From assembly GCA_031976395.1 (NCBI GenBank), contig DALYLJ010000164.1, forward strand, positions 1 through 7,399: a stretch of 7,399 bases of DNA, written 5' to 3'. Shown one piece after another: positions 1-7,200 of the stretch. The notes beneath the pieces were generated by a model, which was not told where the DNA came from, did no database searches, and saw only the letters and a program-made list of their open reading frames with translations. Position 1 is the first letter of the stretch; each line of letters begins with the position of its first letter. A program made the position numbers and the translations under genes. The stretch comes from UBA11164 sp002420085 (lineage in GTDB: Bacteria > Pseudomonadota > Gammaproteobacteria > Xanthomonadales > Xanthomonadaceae).

Positions 1-207
1 GATGGTCGGCGCGGCGGTCGCGGCATCGGCCGGACCGGCTTGCAGATAGGCCCAGCGATGCCCGGCGGCTTCCAGGGTCTGCTCGTGGGCACCGGCCAGC
101 CAGCGCAGACGGGCATACTCGGCAGCCAGCATCCATTCCGGACGCCAGGCCAGCAGGGCGATGCCGGCCAGAATCAACACCATCGCGGCCGCTGCGGTGC
201 GCACCAT
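1..207 (-). CDS. N-terminal fragment of a probable alpha/beta-fold hydrolase (cut by window edge)
   Basis: Translation from the ATG at 207-205 reads without a stop to base 1, giving 69 residues. Residues 1-21 (MVRTAAAAMVLILAGIALLA and onward) form one hydrophobic segment after an Arg, which would serve as a signal anchor or signal peptide. Next come an amphipathic stretch and residues 61-69 (ADAATAAPTI region), where alpha/beta hydrolases of the esterase/lipase type place the strand before the HG oxyanion motif. The pattern 'G-H-R-W-A-Y-L-Q-A-G-P' at about 49-60 resembles the strand preceding 'lvLlHGF' in that family. The HG motif and catalytic triad lie outside the window, so the family call is inference. 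The start is supported by a GGAGG six bases upstream, and by its position two bases after the stop of the M1 peptidase gene, which suggests translational coupling. Confidence 0.65.
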   Translation of the reverse strand, partial: MVRTAAAAMVLILAGIALLAWRPEWMLAAEYARLRWLAGAHEQTLEAAGHRWAYLQAGPADAATAAPTI

Positions 208-209
208 GG

Positions 210-2108
210 TCAGCCTCCGGATTCGTCGGTCGCTGTTGCATCCTGCTCGGCGCTGGCGCGGGCCGTGTCGATCAGGGCTTGCACCGAGGCCGCCGTGATC
301 GGGTGATATCCCGGCCGGGCCGACGCGAATACCTGCTCGGCAAACGCGAGACCGTCCGGCGTGGCGACCAGGGCCTCGTAGACCGGCATGATCAGCTTGC
401 GTCGGCCGACCCGTTTGAGGAAGGCGGCGATGGTCGGCTGTGCCTCGAAGTAGCCACTGCGCAAGGCCAGCGGATACCAGCGCATGGAGATTTCACCGTT
501 GCGGCTGGACGTGAACCGAAAGGCGTTGTCGAGTTCGATCAACTGCGTGGGCTCCAGGGTATTCGGCAGCCCTTCGAGGAAGTGCAGCCATTCCTGGGTG
601 ACCCAGTCATCGGTAGCGAGGTCGCGGGCGGCAACCCGGCCGGCCAGCCAACGGGAACGAGCTTCATCGACGGTATCGAACCGAGTACTGGACGTGCTCG
701 GTGCGCTGTCCGGCAAGCCCGGCTCATGCAGCCAGGCACGCAGTTCTTCGGCGCTCACCAGGCTCGGGTCGGCGGTCAGCAGATGCTCGCGCAGGTACGT
801 CTCGAAATCGGCGGTGGTCACGCTCTGGAATGCCCGTGCGTCGAACCAGCCGCGCAGGAAGGGGTCGAAGCGCTCCCGGCCGAAACGGGCTTCGAGGAAA
901 CGCAGGAACCAGGCTCCCTTGTCGTAGGGAACGGCGGTCAATGCCTCATCGGGATCGACCCCCGGCAGCGGCAGCAGGGCCAGACGTTGACGCTCCGGGG
1001 CCAGATCGGTCAATTCCTTGCGCAGGCCGTTTTCCGAGATCACCCGCTCCATCGCCGCCTGCTCGGCGCCGAACACGGCTTCGACGACCCGGTTCTCGAC
1101 ATAGCTGGTGAAACCCTCGTTCAACCACATGTCCTTCCAACTGGCATTGGTGACCAGGTTGCCCGACCAGGAATGCGCCAGTTCATGGGCGATCAAGGCC
1201 ACCAGCGATCTGTCGCCGACGATGACGGTCGGGGTGATGAAGCTCAGCCGTGGATTTTCCATGCCGCCGAACGGAAAACTGGGCGGCAGGATCAGCAGGT
1301 CGTAGCGGCCCCAGCGATACTCTCCATAGAGTGCCTCGGTCGCCTGGATCATCGCCTCGGTGTCGGCGAACTCGGCGATCGCGGCATCGATGGTTGCCGG
1401 TTCAGCCCACACGCCGGCACGCGCGGAGATCGGTTTGAACACCAGATCCCCGACTGCGATCGCCAGCAGGTAGGACGGGATCGGCTGCGGCATGCGGAAC
1501 AGGTAGTCGCCGGTGCGCGCGGCATCGGGGTCGTTGTCCGCACTCATCAAGGCGATCAGTTCGGGCGGCGTCGAGATGCGTGCCCGATAGGTGAAGCGCA
1601 CCGATGGCGTGTCCTGCAAGGGCACCCAACTGCGCGCGTGAATCGCCTGCGACTGGCTGAACAGAAAGCCGTGCTTGCCACCGGCAGTCATGCTCGGCTC
1701 CAGCCATTGCAGACCGGATGCGGTCGGCGCGGTGCGGTAGCGGACACGGACCAGCTCGTAAGGCTGGCTCATGCGAATGGCCAGCCGACTTCCGAAGATC
1801 GGGTCTGGCTCGGCCAGACTGAAACTGAGTCGCTTCCAACCGCCGTCGCCGGACTTGCCCAGCACCTTCTCGATCTCCAGCGCGCGGGTGTCGAGCACCA
1901 GGGTGCGATGCTCGGGATCACGCCAGTCGAGCCGCAGATCAGCGCGACCGGACAGCGTGCGGCCGGCGAAATCGACATCGAGATCGAGTGCGATATCGAC
2001 GATACGGACCTTGTCGGGTTCGGCGTAGCTGTGCTCGTCGCCGGCACGTACCGGCAGCGACGCGGCGACCATGACCAGGATCAAAGCCAGGACGGGGGAG
2101 ACTCGCAT
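210..2108 (-). CDS. Secreted M1-family metallo-aminopeptidase, leukotriene A4 hydrolase type
   Basis: This 632-residue zinc peptidase should remove N-terminal residues from peptides in the periplasm or outside the cell. Residues 1-22 form a Sec signal peptide with a likely cleavage after V-R-A; there is no lipobox cysteine, and no cysteine is visible in the protein. A beta-sandwich domain (about 25-220) ends with the substrate-loop motif S-Q-S-Q-A-I-H-A-R-S-W near 151-161. The catalytic domain has GGMEN at 281-285, the zinc site H308-E-L-A-H312 with E331 eighteen residues further on, and the transition-state tyrosine Y395 in V-P-Y-D-K-G. The C-terminal part (about 460-625) follows the helical domain of LTA4H, including G-R-R-K at 568-571 and H-P-I-T near 602-605. 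Length matches the family (about 610). The start has only a weak GCGGAA upstream, but the signal peptide supports it. The stop is two bases from the next gene. Confidence 0.95.
   Translation of the reverse strand: MRVSPVLALILVMVAASLPVRAGDEHSYAEPDKVRIVDIALDLDVDFAGRTLSGRADLRLDWRDPEHRTLVLDTRALEIEKVLGKSGDGGWKRLSFSLAEPDPIFGSRLAIRMSQPYELVRVRYRTAPTASGLQWLEPSMTAGGKHGFLFSQSQAIHARSWVPLQDTPSVRFTYRARISTPPELIALMSADNDPDAARTGDYLFRMPQPIPSYLLAIAVGDLVFKPISARAGVWAEPATIDAAIAEFADTEAMIQATEALYGEYRWGRYDLLILPPSFPFGGMENPRLSFITPTVIVGDRSLVALIAHELAHSWSGNLVTNASWKDMWLNEGFTSYVENRVVEAVFGAEQAAMERVISENGLRKELTDLAPERQRLALLPLPGVDPDEALTAVPYDKGAWFLRFLEARFGRERFDPFLRGWFDARAFQSVTTADFETYLREHLLTADPSLVSAEELRAWLHEPGLPDSAPSTSSTRFDTVDEARSRWLAGRVAARDLATDDWVTQEWLHFLEGLPNTLEPTQLIELDNAFRFTSSRNGEISMRWYPLALRSGYFEAQPTIAAFLKRVGRRKLIMPVYEALVATPDGLAFAEQVFASARPGYHPITAASVQALIDTARASAEQDATATDESGG
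214..218 (-). promoter_or_regulatory. Ribosome binding site GGAGG inside the end of the M1 gene
   Basis: On the minus strand GGAGG lies six bases before the ATG at 207-205 and overlaps the last glycine codons of the upstream peptidase gene. It fixes the start of the hydrolase gene and implies co-translation of the two genes. Confidence 0.7.
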
Positions 2109-2137
2109 AATGGGTTCCGCAGATTTGCTACCGTCGC

Positions 2138-2143
2138 AGTCTA
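2138..2143 (-). promoter_or_regulatory. Candidate -10 element (TAGACT) for the M1 peptidase operon
   Basis: On the minus strand TAGACT lies about 30 bases before the peptidase ATG and resembles a sigma-70 -10 box. No convincing -35 box sits 16-18 bases further upstream. The only TTGAAT-like hexamer (2187-2182) is 38 bases away, which is too far. This is a weak call based on position and one hexamer. Confidence 0.25.
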
Positions 2144-2150
2144 GCAGGCT

Positions 2151-2179
2151 GCCGGGCCGCCGGCCTGTGGCGGTCCGGC
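2151..2179. repeat. Imperfect inverted repeat, 11-bp arms, 7-base loop
   Basis: The left arm GCCGGGCCGCC (2151-2161) pairs with the right arm GGCGGTCCGGC (2169-2179) around the loop GGCCTGT. All positions pair as plus-strand RNA, with one G-U wobble (2156 with 2174); on the minus strand that position is an A-C mismatch. It sits just upstream of the candidate M1 -10 box and about 200 bases before the ATPase start. It could be an operator or a structured leader element, but GC-rich DNA makes such stems fairly easily by chance. Confidence 0.5.
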
Positions 2180-2187
2180 CGATTCAA

Positions 2188-2205
2188 ACCCGACCCGACC
2201 CGACC
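2188..2205. repeat. Short tandem repeat, ACCCG x 3.6
   Basis: Three full copies of ACCCG plus ACC run head to tail in the divergent intergenic region. A five-base unit in non-coding DNA can change length by slippage and alter promoter spacing. No function is shown by the sequence. Confidence 0.6.
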
Positions 2206-2381
2206 GCAGACCCGCTGCCTGCGGCGATCTCCGAACATGCCCCGACCGCCGCGATGAGCCAGCCGCGACCGACATCCCCGAACCGACGCCAGCCGATGCC
2301 GGCCATCGACTCCGCCCTGCTCGGCGCTGGCACGGCCAGACCGATTGCCGCAGGTGCCCGCCAACCCTCCGGGAGAAGTGC

Positions 2382-4073
2382 ATGAACCAATGCCATCCGA
2401 TCGTGACGCCGAGTGGCGTACAGGTGATCGAGACCCTCGACGAACTCGCCAGCTACCTGTCCGAATCGGCCCATGGCGGACCGGTCTGGTCGGATCGCCG
2501 ACGCCTGTCGGAATCGGCAGCCGTGGCCGAACGGACGGAAATCCCACTGGAGCGGGTCGAAGCCTGTGCCCGACTGTGCCTGCCGGTGATTCTTGCCGAC
2601 GCGCTGGCACCGGAGCCCGATGCGCTGGCCTTGATGACGCCCGACCAGGCGCGCGAACACCGCGCCCTGCCACTGCGCGTCGAGGATGGATTGGTCGCAG
2701 TGGCGATGGAGGATCCGATCGACGGAGGCACCCTGGCGACGCTGAACTTCCTGTCACGGTTCCGGGTCGCGCCGTTGCTGGCGCCACGCAAGGCGCTCAA
2801 GCAATCCCTGTCGCAGCACTACGACCGGGTCGAGGATGCCCGGATCGCTCGCGAACTGGGCCTCGATCCGGCCCAACTCAATCGGGTCACCACGCCTGAT
2901 GATGCCGAACGCCTGGCACGGCAGATGCCGATCGTGCGACTGGTGACCGAACTGATTTCCGAGGCCGTGCGCAGGCGCGCTTCCGACATCCACGTCCGTC
3001 CCACGCTGATCGGCGCCGACCTGCTCTATCGCATTGATGACGAACTGGTGCCGGTGCGGCAGGTGCAGCGCGCGTTGGTGCCGGCCCTGGTCAGTCGCAT
3101 CAAGGTGCTGGCCAACATGAATCTGGCCGAACACCGCAAACCACAGGATGGCCGCAGCAGCTTCACGCTCGACACTGGTCGCAGCATCGATCTGCGGATG
3201 TCGGTGATGCCGGCGGTGTTCGGTGAAAGCGTGGTGGTGCGCCTGCTGGATACCGAGGAGAGTCTCAAGAGCCTCGACCAGATCGGTTTCACACCCGCCG
3301 ATGCGGTCCGACTCGACGATCTGATGAATCGCAGCCACGGCATGTTCCTGGCGACCGGCCCGACCGGCTGTGGCAAATCGACCACGCTGTACGCCATGCT
3401 GCTGGAACTGCGCAAGCAGCGCATCAACATCCTCACCATCGAGGATCCGGTCGAGTTCTACATCGAAGACATCCAGCAGATGCAGGTCAACCGGGCGGCG
3501 GATTTCACCTTCGCCAGCGCCATGCGCAATGTCCTGCGCCACGATCCGGATGTGATCATGGTGGGCGAGATCCGCGACCGCGAGACCGCCGACATCGCGA
3601 TCGAGAGCGCACTGACCGGCCACCTGCTGTTGTCCACCCTGCACACCAATACCGCCGCCACCACCATCGCCCGCCTGCTCGATCTGGGGGTGGAAGCCTT
3701 CCTGCTGCGTTCCTCGCTGCTGGCGGTACTGGCACAGCGTCTGGTGCGGCTGAACTGCCCGCACTGCGCGGTGCCGGAGACGCCATCGGTACACATTCGC
3801 GAATTGCTCGGCGTGGGGCCGGAAGAATCGTTTTTTACCGGCGCGGGCTGCCCGCATTGCGAAGGCTTGGGTGTGTTCAAACGGGCAGCGGTCTACGAAC
3901 TGCTGGAGGTGACGCCGGAAATCCGGCAATTGATCGTCCCCGGCGCCGAAGCCGACCGCATCCACGCCCAGGCCCTGGCCCAGGGCATGACCTCGTTGAC
4001 CCAGTCGGCCGTGGCGATGGCGCGGGCCGGACGTATCTCCTTGATGGAGGCGTATCGGGTTCGCACCGACTGA
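2382..4073 (+). CDS. GspE/PilB-family secretion or type IV pilus assembly ATPase
   Basis: This 563-residue cytoplasmic hexameric ATPase would power type II secretion or type IV pilus-like assembly. Residues about 95-150 look like the second half of the T2SSE N-terminal domain (L-P-L-R-V-E-D-G-L-V-A-V-A-M-E-D-P). The ATPase core begins near 180, with A-S-D-I-H at 200-204, Walker A GPTGCGKS at 326-333, Asp box T-I-E-D-P-V-E at 352-358, Walker B VIMVGEIRD at 391-399 (E396) and His box GHLLLSTLHTN at 413-423. A zinc site is formed by C459/C462 and C490/C493. All catalytic motifs are intact. The first 95 residues match the usual N-domain poorly, and I see no RLGxxL-type c-di-GMP motif as in MshE. 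The start has GGGAGAAG six to ten bases upstream. No pilin, GspF or other secretion gene is in the window, so GspE and PilB cannot be told apart. Confidence 0.93.
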   Translation: MNQCHPIVTPSGVQVIETLDELASYLSESAHGGPVWSDRRRLSESAAVAERTEIPLERVEACARLCLPVILADALAPEPDALALMTPDQAREHRALPLRVEDGLVAVAMEDPIDGGTLATLNFLSRFRVAPLLAPRKALKQSLSQHYDRVEDARIARELGLDPAQLNRVTTPDDAERLARQMPIVRLVTELISEAVRRRASDIHVRPTLIGADLLYRIDDELVPVRQVQRALVPALVSRIKVLANMNLAEHRKPQDGRSSFTLDTGRSIDLRMSVMPAVFGESVVVRLLDTEESLKSLDQIGFTPADAVRLDDLMNRSHGMFLATGPTGCGKSTTLYAMLLELRKQRINILTIEDPVEFYIEDIQQMQVNRAADFTFASAMRNVLRHDPDVIMVGEIRDRETADIAIESALTGHLLLSTLHTNTAATTIARLLDLGVEAFLLRSSLLAVLAQRLVRLNCPHCAVPETPSVHIRELLGVGPEESFFTGAGCPHCEGLGVFKRAAVYELLEVTPEIRQLIVPGAEADRIHAQALAQGMTSLTQSAVAMARAGRISLMEAYRVRTD

Positions 4074-4120
4074 GCGACCCCGGTCGGTCGAACAGACGGT
4101 CCGTCCACCTCGCGCTCCCG

Positions 4121-4195
4121 CCTCCCCGAACCTGGCCTCCCCAAACCTGGCCAGCCCGAGCCCAGCCACCCCGAACACGGCCACCCCGAACCTCG
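4121..4195. repeat. 15-bp tandem repeat, five units, in convergent intergenic DNA
   Basis: Five contiguous 15-base units start at 4121, 4136, 4151, 4166 and 4181: CCTCCCCGAACCTGG, CCTCCCCAAACCTGG, CCAGCCCGAGCCCAG, CCACCCCGAACACGG and CCACCCCGAACCTCG. The consensus is CCWCCCCGAACCTGG. The array begins 48 bases after the ATPase stop and its last base is the first base of the terminator hairpin. A 15-base period would code a five-residue repeat (P-P-R-T-W type) in one plus frame, but no start site or coding context supports translation. Confidence 0.85.
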
Positions 4196-4220
4196 GGGAA
4201 GCGCCCGAAGGCGCTTCCCC
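4195..4220 (-). terminator. Strong hairpin terminator, cUUCGg loop on the minus-strand transcript
   Basis: GGGGAAGCGCC (4195-4205) pairs perfectly over 11 bp with GGCGCTTCCCC (4210-4220) around a four-base loop. Read on the minus strand the loop is TTCG closed by C-G, the extra-stable cUUCGg tetraloop, which points to the minus-strand repeat-protein gene as the main user. The hairpin starts nine bases after that gene's stop codon. Neither side carries a good U-tract, so termination may be Rho-assisted or the stem may mainly protect the 3' end. It could also serve the convergent ATPase transcript. Confidence 0.8.
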
Positions 4221-4229
4221 GGTCGATCG

Positions 4230-7200
4230 TCACTTGACGGGCGAGCTCAGGTTGTTCAGGAACCCACCCGGTGTCGCCATCAGGCTCTGCACCTCGATGC
4301 GGGTATCCGACGACACCCGCAACCGCCAGCGGCCTTCACCCTCACCCAGCGCACCGAGCAGGCCCTTGTCGCCGTTGCCGTTCTCAAGATCGGCCGCGCT
4401 CAGTTCGACCGATGCGGTGGGATCGAGGTCGATCACCAGCGAGCCCCCCGGCGCCGGCTGACCGGCATCGTCGATCGCTTCGATCAGGATGCTGGCCATC
4501 CGGATGTCGTCGAGATTGACGATCCGCAACAGGCTGCGTTGCTGGGTATCTGCGGCAGCATGGAACAGGGGCACCTCCGAACTGAACCGACTCGGGTTCG
4601 GTGCCGCATCACTGAGGTTGGTCAGGAAACCGCCGTGGGTGCGCAGCAGGTTCATGACCTCCAGCGGCAGGTCGGAACTGATCACCAGTCGCCAGCGACC
4701 CTCGGCCCGTCCCAGGGTACCGATCAGACCCTTGTCGGGATTGCCGTTCTCGATGTCGAAGGCATTGAACTGCTTGGCCTGCTGTGGACCGAGGTCGAAG
4801 CGGATGGTCGGTCGTGGTGACGAGCGGCCATCATCATCGATACCGGTGACGATCACCCGGCCACTTTCATTCGAGCGGTTGACCACCCGCACGAAGGACT
4901 CGCCATAGGCATCGCCGAGCGGGCTGATGGTCAACACATGGCTGTCGGCATCCGGATCATTGGCACCACGCGGCACCGATTCGCTCAGATTGGTCAGGAA
5001 GCCATCCGGCGCCCGGATCAGGCTCATCACCTCCAGGCTGAGCGACGACTCGAACAGCAGGCGCCACTTGCCGGCACCCTTGCCCAACGATCCCTGCAGC
5101 CCCTTGTCCGGATTGCCGAACTCGTAATCGCTGCTGTTGAACTGGAGCGACTCGTTCGGCCCGAGATCGAAGCTGAGCATGCCACCCGACGCCGGCTGAC
5201 CGGCATCGTCCAGCGCCCGAACCGTCACCGAGCCGGCGACATTGGACCGGTTGACCACCCGAATGAAGCTCTGCTGGACGGTGTTGGTGGCCGGATTGGC
5301 GAACAGCGTTTCGTACTGACCGGGGCCACGCTTGGTCGTGGTCGCACTGACATTGGTCAGGAAACCACTCGGCGTCTCGATCAGGCTCATCACCTCGACC
5401 GGCAGGGTCGAGCCGACCCGGAGTTGCCACTTGCCCTGGCCATCGCCGAGCCGACCGGTCAGGCCCAGGGCTGGATTGCCCTGTTCGAGGTCAGCAGCCG
5501 TGAATCGCAACGCCGACCGTGCTGGCACCTGGAATCGGACCCGACCCTCGGGGGCCTGAGCGCCGGTGTCGTCGATGCCGCGCAGTTCGACCGTGATCGT
5601 CTGGCCATGCGGGTTGATGAAGCGCAGCGAACCCATTTGCAGGGCATTGCTGGCCGGGTTGAGGAAGAACACCCGACGCTGGAACGGCAGGTCGCTGCCC
5701 TCGGCACGGACCGGGCCGACCGGGGCACTGACCACACGCTCGGGCGTCAGGCGCCCGTCGATGTAGCTGACCGCCACACTGAGGTGGAATCCGACATCCA
5801 GATCACTGACGGTGTACTGATCGCTCTCGGCGCCGATGATCGGCTCGCCTTCACGCAGCCACTGGTAGCTGAACGGACCCAAGCCATCGAGATCGGCCAG
5901 CATCGCGGTGGCCGTCAAGGTCTGGTACTCCACCGCCGGACCGCTGATCACGACCTCGCCGGTCGGTGGGCGGTTGTCGCCGGCCAGCACCCGCCGGTCT
6001 GCACTGGTAACCGCCTCGGACGTACCCTGCCCGTCGATGTAGCTGACCGTCACGCTCAGATCCTTGCCGACATCGCCGTTGCCGATCGCGAAGGCCAGCC
6101 CCGTGGCTCCGGGAATGGCCACGCCACCGAAGCGCCACTGGTAGCTGAAGGGTCCGAGCCCGTCCGCGTCGGCCAGACTGCTGGCATTGGCGCTGACGGT
6201 CTGACCACGCTCGATCGTCCCGTCGATCGTCACCGTCCCGGTCGGAGCATCATTGACGTTGGCCACCGGACCCAGCACATTGCTGGTGATCGGTCCTTCG
6301 CTGGCGCTTTGGGCATCGACATAGCTGACCTGGAGGTCGATGGTGGCGCCGACATCGGCATCGTCGAGGGTATAGGTGGCAAAGATCGCCCCACTGATCG
6401 CCCCCCCGTTGCGTCGCCACTGGTAGTTCAGCGTGCCGAGGCCATCGGCATCGACCAGGGTGCTGGCACTGGTGAGGGTCTGATCCTCGGTCGCCGTGCC
6501 GCTGATCGTGATACCGCCGGTCGGCAGGTCGTTGATGTTGGCCACCGGACCGACCGCCGCACTGGTCACCGCTTCATTGGTGTTGTTGCCATCGAGATAA
6601 CTGGCGGTCACCGTGATCAGCGCACCGACATCGGCATCACCCAGGGTATAGGTGTTGCTGGTGGCGCCCACGATCGGCACGCCGCCACGGCGCCACTGGT
6701 AACTGATCGGACCCAGACCATCGGCATCGGCCAGCGTGTTGCTGGCGGTCAGCGTCTGATCCTCGGTCGCCGTGCCGCTGATCGTCACCGTCCCGGTCGG
6801 GACGTCATTGACGTTCGCCACCGGACCGACCGCCGCACTGGTCACGCTCTCCGGCGTTGCCTGGCCATCGAGATAACTCGCGGTTACCGTGATCAGCGCA
6901 CCGACATCGGCATCGCCCAGCAGGTAACTGGTGCCGGTCGCGCCGGCAATCGGCACACCCCCGCGATTCCACTGATAACTGATCGGACCCAGACCCTCGA
7001 CATCGGCCAGCGTGTTGCTGGCGGTCAGCGTCTGATCCTCGGTCGCCGTGCCGCTGATCGTCACTGACCCGGTCGGTGGGTCATTGACATTGGCCACCGG
7101 CGCGGTCGGACCGCCCGTGAACGGGCCTTCGGCCGTGCCTCGCACATCGGTGTAGGTCACCACCACCGACATCTGCGCGCCGACATCGGCATCACCCAGG

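Larger units (their letters stand above)
2109..2381. other. Divergent intergenic region between the M1 operon and the secretion ATPase
   Basis: These 273 bases separate two divergently transcribed genes and should hold both promoters. Apart from the inverted repeat at 2151-2179, the ACCCG repeat at 2188-2205 and a short 6-bp stem (CCGCAG 2204-2209 with CTGCGG 2219-2224, 9-base loop), I see no clear promoter for the plus-strand gene and no convincing small gene. The plus-strand gene has a good Shine-Dalgarno (GGGAGAAG, 2371-2378) at the right-hand end. Confidence 0.6.

Noticed and set aside
279..2144. A 621-residue open frame on the plus strand, opposite the M1 peptidase.
   Set aside because: The minus frame carries every M1 catalytic motif. 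The plus frame shows no domain and is an antisense shadow in GC-rich DNA.
2138..2187. A minus-strand promoter made of TTGAAT (2187-2182) and TAGACT (2143-2138).
   Set aside because: The spacing is 38 bases instead of about 17. Only the -10-like hexamer is kept, at low confidence.
2128..2787. Minus-strand frames spanning the divergent intergenic region and the 5' end of the ATPase gene.
   Set aside because: They overlap the well-supported ATPase start and have Arg/Pro/Ser-rich shadow composition with no recognisable motif.
2754..4184. A 476-residue open frame on the minus strand, opposite the secretion ATPase.
   Set aside because: The plus frame has all the ATPase motifs. The minus frame is rich in Gln, His and Gly with no recognisable fold.
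3857..4237. A plus-strand frame giving a P-P-R-T-W five-residue repeat across the 15-bp array.
   Set aside because: It lies mostly inside the ATPase gene in another frame and then runs through the terminator. The peptide repeat follows automatically from a 15-base period.
4938..7067. A 709-residue open frame on the plus strand, opposite the repeat gene, with its own repeated peptide pattern.
   Set aside because: It mirrors the Ig repeats, so its periodicity is inherited from the real gene. It has no start signal, no recognisable domain, and typical shadow-frame composition rich in Arg, Asp and His.
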